From the NCBI RefSeq assembly GCF_014635065.1, contig NZ_BMCG01000004.1, forward strand, positions 310,001 to 374,000: 64,000 bases of DNA, written 5' to 3'. The notes under the pieces are model-generated. The model saw nothing but the letters and a program-made list of their open reading frames with translations, was not told the DNA's origin and did not search any database. The stretch comes from Oxalicibacterium flavum. Its GTDB lineage: Bacteria; Pseudomonadota; Gammaproteobacteria; Burkholderiales; Burkholderiaceae_D. The translations under genes were made by a program, and so were the position numbers. Below are positions 26,801 to 35,436 of this stretch, piece by piece; position 1 is the first letter of the stretch, and every line of letters begins with the position of its first letter.

Positions 26801-28354
26801 AACGGTCCGACCCAGATGCGCAGGCGATCAAGCCTGCTCGGCGACATCGTGAATTCGAACCCGCAGTTCGTCGGCAAGCCGGCCAGCGGACATGACGACA
26901 GCGCCTACTTCACCTTTGCCAATACCCACAAGGATCGTGAGCCGATGCTCTACGTCGGCGGCAATGACGGCATGCTGCACGGTTTCCTGGCAAGCAATGG
27001 GGTCGAGAAACTCGCCTACATTCCCTCCAGCGTGGTTCCCAATCTGAAGGAACTGACAGGACAGTCGTACGGACATCGCTATTTTGTCGATGGCACGCCG
27101 ACCATCGCCGACGTCAAGGTTGACGCAAGTACCTGGAAGACGCTGCTGATCGGCGGCCTCAATGCGGGCGGCAAGGGACTCTATGCGTTGGACGTGACGG
27201 ATGTGGGCACGTTCTCCGAAGAAAATGCCGGCAGCCTCGTGCAGTGGGAATTCACGGATGCCAACGATGCCAATCTTGGCTATACCTTCGGCCGGCCCTC
27301 GGTGGTGAAGATGGCCAATGGCCGCTGGGCTGCCGTATTCGGCAACGGTTATAACAGCACGACCGGCAAGGCGGCATTGTTCATCGTGTTCCTCGACCGC
27401 GAAGCCGGCAGCAAATCGTGGGTGGCAGGCACCGACTACATGCGCATCGATCTTGCAGGCCTGAGCGGTGTCAACGGTCTGTCATCGCCCACCGTCATCG
27501 ACAACAATGTCGATGGCGTGGCCGACTACATCTATGCCGGCGATCTGCTTGGCAACATGTGGAAGTTCGACGTGCGCGCGGCCGATGCTGCGCTGTGGAA
27601 GGTCGCCTACGGAACTACTGAAGCGGCGCAGCCGTTATATTCGGCGCGCAGTGCGGCAGGCGCGGTGCAGCCGATCACATCCGGTCCCGAGATCGTGCGC
27701 AATCCCGCCGGTGGCTTCGTGGTGCTGTTCGGTACCGGGCGTTACCTGGAGGCAGGCGATGCACGGACCACCGCGGCCCAGACCTTCTACGGAATATGGG
27801 ACGAGAACGCATCGACTACCCCGACCATCGATCGCAGCAGCCTGGTCCAGCAATCGATCATCGCCGAACTGACGGTCAGCAACATTGACTATCGTCTGAC
27901 ATCGGATGAAAGCGTCGTCTATGGCGATGTGTCGCCACGCGCGCGCGGCTGGTACATGGACCTCAGCACCCAGGGCGAACGCGTGATCTACAACCCCGTC
28001 GTCAGGAACGGCAGGCTCATCTTCACCACCATCGTGCCGTCCGAGAACGTCTGTACCTCCGGTGGCGGAAGCTGGCTGATGGAGCTCGATGCCGTGACCG
28101 GCGGCGCGCTCGACAGCTCGCCACTGGATGTCAACCGCGATGGCGTCATCAACGATGCCGACCGCTTGCTCTACAACGACACACTGAACGTCGTGGGCGG
28201 ACGCAAACTCAACGGCCTGGTGCCGTTCCCGACCATCATCAAGGGGCAGGAAGGCCAGGAACACAAGATATTCTCGGGCCCGGACCTTGAAAGCGTGCGC
28301 GAAGCCGATTCGAGTTCGAGCGGCCGGCTGTCATGGCGCGAGATCATGCAATGA
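23855..28354 (+). CDS. pilY1: Type IV pilus tip adhesin/anti-retraction protein PilY1
   Basis: A 1499-aa secreted protein of the PilY1/PilC family: signal peptide ending AIAQ, variable Ser/Thr/Gly-rich N-terminal half, and a conserved C-terminal beta-propeller from about residue 990 (LLGDIVNSNPQFVG, YVGGNDGMLHGF, GNGYNS). Two calcium-type loops are visible: DLDGDGN near residue 82 and DVNRDGVIND near 1425. It mediates adhesion and counters pilus retraction. Start is uncertain: the ATG at 23855 overlaps the pilX stop, while a GTG at 23882 has a better GGAGG site and a shorter signal peptide; an ATG at 23930 is also possible. It is the largest gene in the window. Confidence 0.93.
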   Translation: MKHPSIGGNVFPSILLSAIASLRARMRLCALFLLLTAVPAIAQLDLSQRPIYSGGNIPPLVMIDLSKDHQLYFKAYNDYSDLDGDGNLETTYTHSIDYYGYFDSYKCYNYNTSANRFVPHSITANKYCSGNWSGNFLNWVAMSRMDAVRKLLYGGLRSTDEPATVATGSGTATRSGITVLERSFQPTDAHAWAKFYNGTDLTQLTPATAVGSGLTFCNMTPGSSSGVNKYSQTNTNAPQIRVVEGNYALWASNERWQCTWSEEHSASNANNSASSGIAAAGSNPKRADKGFGTGSGKGEYTARVQVCVPDLIGKEKCEQYPDLNYKPVGLLQTYGERGQMKFGLMTGSYTKNISGGVLRRNISDFSSEINVSSNGTFKLGSNAASGEVKGIVHNLNKMRIYGYNYDGGGYTEVSADSESCNYQMTGMVLTGGGTGQGDAAPEGNCSSWGNPISEIFLESIRYFAGLQPTDAFKYTSSENGTKDDKLGLTIEAWQDPLTATNYCSPLNTLVFNPAVSSYDGDQMNMTGIGDASSTTAATWTDRVGVDEAVTSGSKWLVGSNGTTDNGSCTAKELSGLSGALGICPEAPTQKGTYLMAGAAYYAKTNRIRTSGTVASAVPAADAKSLKVTTYGIQLASNTPSITINVNGHPVKIIPSYRVNAGGKGVYASGTLVDFKVVEQTATSGKFYVNWEDSNQGGDFDQDVWGILSYSINGDEISVTTEAITTASANGQGFGYVISGTNKDGAHFHSGAYGFNYTDPIAGVTGCTNCRAGSETASGQKGPTTVTYTATGDSGGQLQDPLWYAAKWGGFNGTSGKPDDPAKWDTRRADGSPGSDGVPDNYFFVANPGALETALERAFISILATSSSSSVATNSASLQTGSRIYQARFNATDWSGQLLAFPIDLDGVIADVPEWDAAQKMPAHGSRVIVTYDNDPDSNRAGIPFRWNEAFPYKLALQAEGEADLSKAEQRLAWLRGDQSQEGNGPTQMRRRSSLLGDIVNSNPQFVGKPASGHDDSAYFTFANTHKDREPMLYVGGNDGMLHGFLASNGVEKLAYIPSSVVPNLKELTGQSYGHRYFVDGTPTIADVKVDASTWKTLLIGGLNAGGKGLYALDVTDVGTFSEENAGSLVQWEFTDANDANLGYTFGRPSVVKMANGRWAAVFGNGYNSTTGKAALFIVFLDREAGSKSWVAGTDYMRIDLAGLSGVNGLSSPTVIDNNVDGVADYIYAGDLLGNMWKFDVRAADAALWKVAYGTTEAAQPLYSARSAAGAVQPITSGPEIVRNPAGGFVVLFGTGRYLEAGDARTTAAQTFYGIWDENASTTPTIDRSSLVQQSIIAELTVSNIDYRLTSDESVVYGDVSPRARGWYMDLSTQGERVIYNPVVRNGRLIFTTIVPSENVCTSGGGSWLMELDAVTGGALDSSPLDVNRDGVINDADRLLYNDTLNVVGGRKLNGLVPFPTIIKGQEGQEHKIFSGPDLESVREADSSSSGRLSWREIMQ

Positions 28355-28383
28355 ACAACCGTGACCCATACCGGAGAAACACC

Positions 28384-28806
28384 ATGAAGAAAGCGAACGC
28401 CGGATTCACCCTGATCGAACTGATGGTGGTGGTGGTCATTGTCGGCATTCTGGCGTCCATCGTTTATCCCTCTTATGTCGAATACGTCAACAAGGGCCGG
28501 CGCGCCGAGTGCGCCTCGGCCATCCTGCAGACTGCCAATCTGCTGGAGCGGTATTACACCGTGAACAACAAGTACGTTGCCAATTTCAACGATATCGGCG
28601 GCTGGAATTTCTCGGGCAATAGCGCCGCCTCCAGCGCCTGTGGGTTGAGGATCGATCCCGAGGTAGCCGGCGGTTCCCAGGATGACGGGTTCCGCATCAC
28701 GGGCACCCCCCGAATTGCCGATGCCAAATGCGGCAATCTGACTTTCACCCACAAAGGCGTCAAGGGGGAAAGCGGCTCGGAGAGCGTGGATTACTGCTGG
28801 CGTTAG
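28384..28806 (+). CDS. pilE: Type IV pilin PilE-like
   Basis: A 140-aa pilin with a short leader (MKKANAG) and GFTLIELMVVVVIVGILASI, followed by the PilE-type helix YPSYVEYVNKGRRAECASAILQ. Cysteines at the C-terminal end (ACGLR, KCGN, DYCW) can form the D-region disulfide. The gene follows pilY1, the usual position for the PilE minor pilin rather than the major pilin. Start at 28384 gives the normal leader length. Confidence 0.9.
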   Translation: MKKANAGFTLIELMVVVVIVGILASIVYPSYVEYVNKGRRAECASAILQTANLLERYYTVNNKYVANFNDIGGWNFSGNSAASSACGLRIDPEVAGGSQDDGFRITGTPRIADAKCGNLTFTHKGVKGESGSESVDYCWR

Positions 28807-28808
28807 CA

Positions 28809-29570
28809 ATGCGATTCTTCACGCCGAACAGGCAGGCGGGCCTGCTGTTCCTGATCCTGTCAGCAGCCGTGCATGCGGGGCTGGTGCATGGTGCCTATCG
28901 CCCCGCTGTCGCGGTGCAGGATACCGTGGCGCCGCTGGAAGTCTCGCTCATTCGTGCGGCCGTCTCGCACTCCGCGCAAGCAGCAGGAAGTGGCAACGAA
29001 GCGGCATCCGCCGAATCATCATCGTCGCCAGTGGCTGCGCGCGCAGTGCGGCACATGGAACAAGAACCCGCGAGCGGCATGCATTCGGACGCGGTGGTGC
29101 CGGGCGAGGTGCTGATGCTGCCGATCCTGCAAGTCCAGGAGCTGTTGTATGACCGTCTCGCGAGCGCGGGATTCGACGCATCCGAATACCTGCAGGAACC
29201 TGCCGCCGACTCGCGTTATTACGGCGCGGCGGATGTGCAGCGGCGCGTCAAGGCGCGGCAGAATCTGTTGCCGGTCTATCCGAAGGAAGCCTATGACGCC
29301 AACCGCCAGGGGCGAGTGATGGTGGAGCTGTTGATCGATGCCGAAGGTGTTGTGGAAGAGATTCGCGTGATTGCGGCGACCGCAGGCTTCGATGTGTCGG
29401 CACGGGAAGCGCTGCGTGGCATGCACTTTCATCCCGCGGAACGACACGGCGAGAAGGTGGCGAGCCGGATGCTGATCGAGATGCAGTATCTGCTGGTAAA
29501 GGCATCTTCCGGGCAGGTGGACAATGAAAGCGTCATGCCGATCGGCTCTTTCGCACCTGCCAGTTCATGA
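28809..29570 (+). CDS. TonB C-terminal-domain protein
   Basis: A 253-aa protein with an N-terminal membrane anchor (AGLLFLILSAAVHAGLVHGAY), an Ala/Ser-rich linker and a C-terminal TonB fold (residues about 150-235; NLLPVYPKEAYDANRQGRVMVELLID ... HFHPAERHG). TonB proteins carry proton-motive energy to outer-membrane receptors. This one lacks the long Pro/Lys-rich spacer and has no ExbB/ExbD or receptor beside it. The ATG is 2 bp after the pilE stop, which suggests cotranscription with pilus genes. A structural rather than energising role is possible. Confidence 0.75.
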   Translation: MRFFTPNRQAGLLFLILSAAVHAGLVHGAYRPAVAVQDTVAPLEVSLIRAAVSHSAQAAGSGNEAASAESSSSPVAARAVRHMEQEPASGMHSDAVVPGEVLMLPILQVQELLYDRLASAGFDASEYLQEPAADSRYYGAADVQRRVKARQNLLPVYPKEAYDANRQGRVMVELLIDAEGVVEEIRVIAATAGFDVSAREALRGMHFHPAERHGEKVASRMLIEMQYLLVKASSGQVDNESVMPIGSFAPASS

Positions 29571-29591
29571 AAAAGGGCGCATCATGCGCCC
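29571..29591 (-). terminator. Terminator of the rpoN-hpf transcript
   Basis: A perfect 8-bp inverted repeat (29575-29582 GGGCGCAT with 29584-29591) is followed on the minus strand by TTTTTC. It lies between convergent TonB-like and hpf genes and has a T tract only for the leftward transcript. Confidence 0.75.
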
Positions 29592-29628
29592 CTTGTCTCC
29601 GCTGGCCTCTGGGGCCTGATTCCCCTTC

Positions 29629-29982
29629 CTAGGAAGCGGCTGCCTCCGATGCATCCGGCATGCGTTTGATGGTGTCGTGCTGGTGTTTCTGCTGCATGGT
29701 CTTGTACTTGATCACCTGGCGGTCGAGCTTGTCGATCAGGGTATCGATGGCGGCATACAGATTGGTTGCGATGCTTTCCGCATGCAGGTCCTTGCCGCGT
29801 ACACGCAGATTGATTTCCGCCCGTTGGCGTTTCTCTTTTTCTGGGAGATTGTCGACCGTCAGGATGACGGCAATGTCGATGACGTGATCGAAATGTCGTT
29901 TGATGCGTTCCAGTTTTCCATGCACGTACTCGCGAATGGCTGGAGTCAGTTCGAGATGATGTCCGCTGATGGTGAGGTTCAT
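29629..29982 (-). CDS. hpf: Ribosome hibernation promoting factor
   Basis: A 117-aa short-form HPF/RaiA-family protein (MNLTISGHHLELTPAIREYV; VRGKDLHAESIATNLYAAID) that inactivates ribosomes in stationary phase. Start at 29982 is supported by AGGAG 8 nt upstream. It follows rpoN by 94 bp in the conserved lpt-rpoN-hpf order. The usual next genes (ptsN, hprK, rapZ) are absent here, since a terminator and the convergent TonB-like gene follow. Confidence 0.95.
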   Translation of the reverse strand: MNLTISGHHLELTPAIREYVHGKLERIKRHFDHVIDIAVILTVDNLPEKEKRQRAEINLRVRGKDLHAESIATNLYAAIDTLIDKLDRQVIKYKTMQQKHQHDTIKRMPDASEAAAS

Positions 29983-30076
29983 ACAGAGTGCTCCTATTTG
30001 AACTCACTGGAGGTTCGCCGCACCTTGAGGCTGCGGGAACACAGCAAGGTAGAACAAAAACTGCAAAGGACGTTAT

Positions 30077-31543
30077 CTACAACGACTTGCGCAGATTGAC
30101 CGGAGGAATCTTCAGGGCTTCGCGATATTTTGCGACGGTGCGTCGGGCGACGACCATTCCCTGTTCCGCCAGCATGTCTGCAATCTTGCTATCGGAAAAT
30201 GGGCTTTTCGGGTCTTCGGCTCCTATCAGTTGCTTGATCAATGCGCGTATTGCAGTGGACGATGCCTCTCCGCCGGTTTCCGTTGCCACGTGGCTGCCGA
30301 AGAAATATTTCAGCTCGAACATTCCGTGCGGTGTCAGCATGTATTTCTGCGTGGTCACCCGAGAAATGGTGCTCTCGTGTAAACCCAGTGTATCAGCAAT
30401 TTCGCGCAAGACAAGAGGGCGCATGGCGACCGCGCCGTGCGAGAAAAAATTGCGCTGACGGTCGACGATGGCCTGCGCCACGCGCAGGATGGTATCGAAG
30501 CGCTGGCGCATGTTCTTGATCAGCCACTTGGCTTCCTGCAACTGCGCGCCGAGCGAGCCTTCTCCCTTGCTTTGCTTGAGAATATTGGCGTACATGCTGT
30601 TGACGCGCAGACGCGGCATGACGTCGTGGTTGAGCATGACCTGCCAGCCGTTGCGCGTGCGCTTGACGATGACGTCGGGCACCACGTAGTCGGATGTGTC
30701 TCCCGCGAAGGGTGCTCCCGGATGCGGATTGCATTGCTTGATGACGGCCTGTGCCTCGCGCAGGTCTTCGTCGTCGCAATTGAGTGCCTTGCGCAGCTTG
30801 TTGAAATCGCGCTGTGCGAACAGCGGCAGATGATGCTCGACGATTTCCAGCGCCATGCGGCGTGTGACGAACGGCACCTTCGGAAAGCGCTTGATCTGCA
30901 GCGCCAGGCACTCCGACGCATTGCGCGCGCCGACGCCGGCCGGATCGAAGCTTTGCAGCAGCGTCAGCGCGATGTGCAGTTCTTCCAGCTCGATCTCGAG
31001 CTCCTCGGGCAGGCGTGCGTGGATTTCTTCCAGCGATTCCTCGAGATAACCGTTGTCGTCGAGCGCATCGATGATGAGTTCGAGCAGCGCGCGGTCGCGT
31101 AACTCACGTACCGTCAGCGAAACCTGTTCGAGCAGGTGTTCGCGCAGGGTGACTTCATGTGCCTCCAGTTGCGGACGGCCGTCGTCATCTTCAGGTGCCT
31201 TGGAAGTGCGCGCCACATCGTCGAAGCTCCAGTCGGGTTCGCTGGCAGCCTGTTCGGGGGCATCGCCGGCTTCGTAGCTGGCTTCGCCATCCGCAGCCGG
31301 CGCCGGCGCATCGCCTGCGCCGTCGCCGGCCACGCCAGGCGCACCGATGGCGCCGTCGGCCAGCAGGCGGGTGGCATGATCGAGCGGATCGTCGGTGCGT
31401 TCCAGCATCGGATTCTCGGCGAGAATCTGTTCGAGCTCCTGATGCAGTTCGAGCGTCGACAACTGCAGCAGCCGGATCGACTGCTGCAGTTGTGGTGTCA
31501 ACGCCAGATGCTGTGAAACGCGTAATTGCAGCGATTGCTTCAT
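30077..31543 (-). CDS. rpoN: RNA polymerase sigma-54 factor
   Basis: A 488-aa sigma-54. Region I is glutamine/leucine-rich ([29 protein letters not shown]), followed by an acidic region II (about 60-120), the core-binding region, and the C-terminal RpoN box [12 protein letters not shown], which recognises the -24 element. It reads -24/-12 promoters with enhancer-binding proteins; candidates occur in this window at 54786-54801 and 11953-11968. Start at 31543; downstream of lptB with an 18-bp gap. Confidence 0.97.
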   Translation of the reverse strand: MKQSLQLRVSQHLALTPQLQQSIRLLQLSTLELHQELEQILAENPMLERTDDPLDHATRLLADGAIGAPGVAGDGAGDAPAPAADGEASYEAGDAPEQAASEPDWSFDDVARTSKAPEDDDGRPQLEAHEVTLREHLLEQVSLTVRELRDRALLELIIDALDDNGYLEESLEEIHARLPEELEIELEELHIALTLLQSFDPAGVGARNASECLALQIKRFPKVPFVTRRMALEIVEHHLPLFAQRDFNKLRKALNCDDEDLREAQAVIKQCNPHPGAPFAGDTSDYVVPDVIVKRTRNGWQVMLNHDVMPRLRVNSMYANILKQSKGEGSLGAQLQEAKWLIKNMRQRFDTILRVAQAIVDRQRNFFSHGAVAMRPLVLREIADTLGLHESTISRVTTQKYMLTPHGMFELKYFFGSHVATETGGEASSTAIRALIKQLIGAEDPKSPFSDSKIADMLAEQGMVVARRTVAKYREALKIPPVNLRKSL

Positions 31544-31561
31544 GAGCCCCTGTCTTCCCGA

Positions 31562-32302
31562 TTACATGCGGAAGTGTTCGCCGAGATAGACACGGCGCAC
31601 GGATTCGTTCTCGATGATGTCGTCGGGACGGCCGCTTGCCAGCACCGCACCCTGGTTGATGATGTAGGCGCGGTCGCAGATGCCGAGCGTCTCGCGCACG
31701 TTGTGGTCGGTGATCAGCACGCCGATGCCGCGTTCCTTCAGGAAGCGCACGATGCGCTGGATCTCGATGACGGCGATCGGATCGACGCCGGCGAACGGTT
31801 CGTCGAGCAGCACGAAGCGTGGATTGGTGGCGAGCGCACGCGCGATCTCGACGCGGCGGCGTTCGCCGCCCGACAGCGACATGGCCTGGTTCTCGCGCAG
31901 CTTTTCGATTTGCAGGTCCGCCAGCAATGTATCGAGCCGCTGTTCGAGCTGTTCGCGATTGAGCGACTTGCCGTTGATGCGCTGCAGTTCGAGCACGGCG
32001 CGGATATTGTCTTCCACGCTGAGCTTGCGGAATACCGAGGCTTCCTGCGGCAGATAGGACAGGCCGAGCACGGCGCGCTCGTGGATGGGGCGGCGCGAAA
32101 TGTCGACACCGTCGAGTTCGATGACGCCGGCGTCCGACGGCACCAGCCCCACGATCATGTAGAAGGAGGTGGTCTTGCCGGCGCCGTTGGGGCCCAGCAG
32201 GCCGACCACTTCGCCGCTCTCGACCTGCAGGCCGACATCGCGCACGACCTGGCGTGCGCCATAGCTCTTCTGCAATCCGCTGACGATCAGTTTGCTCGAC
32301 AT
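31562..32302 (-). CDS. lptB: LPS export ABC transporter ATP-binding protein
   Basis: A 246-aa ABC ATPase powering LPS extraction by LptB2FG. Walker [10 protein letters not shown], signature [15 protein letters not shown] and Walker [14 protein letters not shown] are intact. Located directly downstream of lptA (1 bp gap) and upstream of rpoN, as in most proteobacteria. Confidence 0.96.
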   Translation of the reverse strand: MSSKLIVSGLQKSYGARQVVRDVGLQVESGEVVGLLGPNGAGKTTSFYMIVGLVPSDAGVIELDGVDISRRPIHERAVLGLSYLPQEASVFRKLSVEDNIRAVLELQRINGKSLNREQLEQRLDTLLADLQIEKLRENQAMSLSGGERRRVEIARALATNPRFVLLDEPFAGVDPIAVIEIQRIVRFLKERGIGVLITDHNVRETLGICDRAYIINQGAVLASGRPDDIIENESVRRVYLGEHFRM

Positions 32303-32303
32303 C

Positions 32304-32855
32304 TTATTGGGCTCCTGCCTCGTTGCGCGGCTGGATCACGGCACGGATGCGTCCGCCGCCTTCCTTGCTGCTGCCGTCGGCGGTGTTGTGCACGGTGAAG
32401 AATTCGGCACGCGTGTCATAGGAAATGTATTCGCCCTGTACCTCGTCGGTCGATTTCCCGCTTTCGAGGCGGCGCATTTCGGCGCGCACGAACAGCTTCA
32501 TGATCTCGGTCTTGTCGTCGTATTCGATGCGTTCGGCCTTGCCCTCGATCCACTGGTCGTTGCCGCCATCGCGCTTCTGGCGGAAGGTGGCGAGTCCGTT
32601 GGGCGGCGCGTACATGGTGACGAACTGGTAGCCTTCCGGATCCTGACGTACCACCATGCGCGCCGAGGTCATGCGGATGGTGCCGCGGGTGAGGACCACG
32701 TCGCCGGTGAAGACGTTGATCTGCTTGACGTCGTCGTATTCCATCTTGTTGGCTTCGACGTTGGTCGGCTTGGTCGAATCCGCCTTTTCGGCATGCGCTG
32801 CTGCGCCCGTGAGCAGGGCAGCAAGAACGAGGGCGGAGAAAAGAAGTCGTTTCAT
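32304..32855 (-). CDS. lptA: LPS transport periplasmic protein LptA
   Basis: A 183-aa periplasmic protein with a signal peptide ([22 protein letters not shown]) and an OstA/LptA beta-jellyroll ([21 protein letters not shown] ... [18 protein letters not shown]). It forms the oligomeric bridge between LptC and LptD. Start at 32855 is chosen for the signal peptide; the frame is open nine codons further. It lies between lptC and lptB. Confidence 0.94.
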   Translation of the reverse strand: MKRLLFSALVLAALLTGAAAHAEKADSTKPTNVEANKMEYDDVKQINVFTGDVVLTRGTIRMTSARMVVRQDPEGYQFVTMYAPPNGLATFRQKRDGGNDQWIEGKAERIEYDDKTEIMKLFVRAEMRRLESGKSTDEVQGEYISYDTRAEFFTVHNTADGSSKEGGGRIRAVIQPRNEAGAQ

Positions 32856-32890
32856 GGAATGTCTCTGGTTGGGCGCCGCCAAGGCGGCGT

Positions 32891-33490
32891 TCAGTTTTTC
32901 CTGACAGCGGGCTGATACATGCCCTTGACGTCGCCGGACAGCGAGAATTCGCCGGTTGCATTGTTGGCCACCATGCCGACACCATTCAGAATGGAGCCGC
33001 CGAGCCGCAATTCAACGGCCTTGGGCGTCTTCATGATGTCTTCGTCGGGCAGCAGCAGCAGGTAGGACGTCTTCAACTGGAAATGCTGGGAGGTCGGCGA
33101 CGGCGGCCGGTCGATGTGCACATCGTCATACATGTGCACCTCGGTATTGTTGTTCTGCACGGTGGCGCGTTTGGATCGGCTCACCATCGGCGGTCGGTCG
33201 GTGCCGTAGCTGTGCATGATCGGATTCTGCACCAGATAGGAGTCGTCGGCCGGGTAATGCTGCATTTGCGAGCCGGTCAGGTTGTAGCGCGCCTCGCCAT
33301 TCTTCCCCATGCGCACGAAATTGAATTTCTCGACATAGAAGTCGGGATCGGTGCGCGCGGTTTCCGGCAGGATGTTGTCGGTCTGGCGCCGCATGACTTC
33401 CACCAGCCACAGGCTGCCGAGCGCCAGCGCCGCGGCCAGAACGACCAGCACCACCAGCCGCAGGGTATGGGTCGGACGGAGATTCTTCAT
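32891..33490 (-). CDS. lptC: LPS export system protein LptC
   Basis: A 199-aa bitopic inner-membrane protein with one N-terminal helix (LRLVVLVVLAAALALGSLWLV) and a periplasmic LptC jellyroll. It receives LPS from LptBFG and hands it to LptA. It overlaps kdsC by 4 nt and precedes lptA by 35 bp. Confidence 0.93.
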   Translation of the reverse strand: MKNLRPTHTLRLVVLVVLAAALALGSLWLVEVMRRQTDNILPETARTDPDFYVEKFNFVRMGKNGEARYNLTGSQMQHYPADDSYLVQNPIMHSYGTDRPPMVSRSKRATVQNNNTEVHMYDDVHIDRPPSPTSQHFQLKTSYLLLLPDEDIMKTPKAVELRLGGSILNGVGMVANNATGEFSLSGDVKGMYQPAVRKN

Positions 33491-34056
33491 GCCAGATACG
33501 GCGCCAAAGCCGCCTCATAGGTACCCTGCGCGCGCATGATGAAGTCGCACAGTTCGCGCGCCGCGCCGCGTCCGCCGCCGGCTTCGGTCACGTAGTGCAC
33601 GCGACTGCGCACTTCCGGGTGGCCGTTCGGCACGCTGGCGGCAAAGCCGACGCGCGAGAGGATGGGCAGATCGATCACGTCGTCGCCGACGAAGCCGCAC
33701 TCCTCCGGCTGCATGCCCGTTTTGTTCAGCAGGGAGTCGAAGATGGTGCGCTTGTCGTGCGCGCCCTGGAACACGTGCTGTACACCCAGATCGGTGGCGC
33801 GGCGCAGCACGATCGGCGACTGGCGCGCGCTGATGATGGCGGTTGCCACGCCCGACTGCTGCAGCAGCTTGATGCCGTGGCCGTCGAGCACGTTGAAGGT
33901 CTTCATCGTTTCGCCATCGGTACCGAAATGCAGGCTGCCGTCGGTCAGGATGCCGTCAACATCGAAAATCATCAGGCGCACGCGCGCGGCGCGTGCCACG
34001 GCGTCGGCGTTCATGGCGGCGCTGGCGGCGGCAGCGGGCAGGGAGGCGGCGCTCAT
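33487..34056 (-). CDS. kdsC: 3-deoxy-manno-octulosonate-8-phosphatase
   Basis: A 189-aa HAD-superfamily phosphatase that releases phosphate from KDO-8-phosphate. HAD motif I is FDVDGILTDG, motif II includes IISARQSP, and motif IV is GFVGDDVIDLPIL. The lack of a cap domain is typical of KdsC tetramers. It lies 1 bp after kdsD and overlaps lptC, forming one operon with them. Confidence 0.95.
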   Translation of the reverse strand: MSAASLPAAAASAAMNADAVARAARVRLMIFDVDGILTDGSLHFGTDGETMKTFNVLDGHGIKLLQQSGVATAIISARQSPIVLRRATDLGVQHVFQGAHDKRTIFDSLLNKTGMQPEECGFVGDDVIDLPILSRVGFAASVPNGHPEVRSRVHYVTEAGGGRGAARELCDFIMRAQGTYEAALAPYLA

Positions 34057-34057
34057 C

Positions 34058-35089
34058 TTAGATTACTTTCGCGCGGGTCAGATCATGAATGTGCAGGGCG
34101 CCGACCAGACGCTGCTGGCTGTCTGTCACCAGCAACTGGTTGATGCGGAACTGTTCCATCAGTTCGACCGCCTCGACCGCCAATTGCTCGGGCTGCACGC
34201 TACGCGGATTGCGGTGCATGACCTCGGAAATCGTCATCTTCGAGAAATCCTGCACGTTCTCGATCAGGCGGCGCAAATCGCCGTCGGTAAAGACGCCAAT
34301 GGCACGGCCGTCGCCATCGACGATGGCCGTCATGGCCATGCCCTTGCGGCTGATTTCGAGCAGGGCGGCATAGACGGTGGCGTCGACGCCGACCGTCGGT
34401 ACCGCGTCGCCGGTGCGCATGACGTCGCGGACATGGGTCAGCAGGCGGCGGCCGAGCGCACCGCCCGGGTGCGAGCGCGCGAAATCCTCTTCGCCAAAGC
34501 CGCGCGCATCGAGCAGCGCGACCGCCAGCGCGTCGCCGAGTGCCAGCGTGACGGTGGTGCTGGCGGTGGGCGCGAGGTTCAGCGGGCAGGCTTCCTTCTG
34601 CACGCCGACGTTAAGGTGCACGTCGGCCAGCTTGGCGAGGCTGGAGGCGTCGTTGCCGGTGATGGCAATCAGTGTGGCGCCCATGCGCTTGATGATGGGC
34701 ACGATCGCCAGCAGTTCGGCGGCTTCGCCCGAATACGAGATGGCGATCAGCGCATCCTTGGCGGTGATCATGCCGAGGTCGCCGTGCGAGGCTTCGGCCG
34801 CGTGCACGAACAGCGCCGGTGTACCGGTCGAGGCCAGCGTGGAAGCGATCTTGCGCGCAATGTGGCCGGACTTGCCGATGCCCGAGACCACTACGCGGCC
34901 CTCGCAATGCAGCAGCAGTTCGACGGCACGGACAAAAGGCGCACTGTCGTTGGCAATGCGTTGCTTCAAGGAAATGATTTCTTCGGCCTCGATCTGCAGC
35001 GTCGTGTCTGCGTATTGCAGCGCGCGCGCGACGCGCGTGGCATCGAGGCGAGGGGGCGAATCGGAATGGGGTGCTGTGGGAGCGGTCAT
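34058..35089 (-). CDS. kdsD: Arabinose-5-phosphate isomerase
   Basis: A 343-aa enzyme converting ribulose-5-phosphate to arabinose-5-phosphate, the KDO precursor. A sugar isomerase domain (SGIGKSGHIARKIASTLASTGTPALFVHAAEASHGD split around residues 50-90) is followed by tandem CBS domains (about 210-340; TVGVDATVYAALLEIS; VFTDGDLRR). Start at 35089 gives the normal length; a longer open frame upstream has no family similarity. First gene of kdsD-kdsC-lptC-lptA-lptB-rpoN-hpf. Confidence 0.94.
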   Translation of the reverse strand: MTAPTAPHSDSPPRLDATRVARALQYADTTLQIEAEEIISLKQRIANDSAPFVRAVELLLHCEGRVVVSGIGKSGHIARKIASTLASTGTPALFVHAAEASHGDLGMITAKDALIAISYSGEAAELLAIVPIIKRMGATLIAITGNDASSLAKLADVHLNVGVQKEACPLNLAPTASTTVTLALGDALAVALLDARGFGEEDFARSHPGGALGRRLLTHVRDVMRTGDAVPTVGVDATVYAALLEISRKGMAMTAIVDGDGRAIGVFTDGDLRRLIENVQDFSKMTISEVMHRNPRSVQPEQLAVEAVELMEQFRINQLLVTDSQQRLVGALHIHDLTRAKVI

Positions 35090-35436
35090 TCCCAAAGTAT
35101 AGCTGAATTCGTAAAGCAAAAAACCTGCCAGATATAAACTAAATAGAATGGCGCGGCATAAAAATGACAGCGGCATCTTTGTCCGCGAACGCATTGCGCA
35201 AGGATTGCCCGGGTTGACGGTGGCGTCCCTCTGCGCAAAGGTTGACGCTACCGACCCGAAGTCGGAAAATTGCCGGCCGGACCATGGCGGACGCCGACAG
35301 TGGCGATTCGCGGCCACGTGGAACGGGTGGGCGAGGACGCCGTTCGTCATGAAAGGCAAGAAGATGGCAGCCGCCGGCGCCATCGGGACGATCCCGGCCC
35401 GTCCCCGAACCCCAAACCTTGTTTCCAGGTGGTGAT
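35090..35436. other. kdsD / HAD-UbiA divergent intergenic region
   Basis: A 347-bp gap. The kdsD side (35093-35150) is AT-rich with a minus-strand TATACT at 35101-35096 just before the kdsD start. The middle contains a plausible rightward promoter (35242-35270). An open frame spans most of the region on the plus strand but its composition is not protein-like, and I do not call it. Confidence 0.5.
35242..35270 (+). promoter_or_regulatory. Possible promoter of the HAD-UbiA cassette
   Basis: TTGACG (35242-35247) and GAAAAT (35265-35270) are separated by 17 bp, reading towards the HAD-UbiA gene; the spacer contains a CCGAC/GTCGG inverted repeat. The -10 matches four of six consensus positions. 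Confidence 0.3.

Noticed and set aside
35148-35435. A small plus-strand open frame upstream of the HAD-UbiA gene
   Set aside because: Biased, low-complexity translation, no ribosome site, and it covers the likely promoter region.
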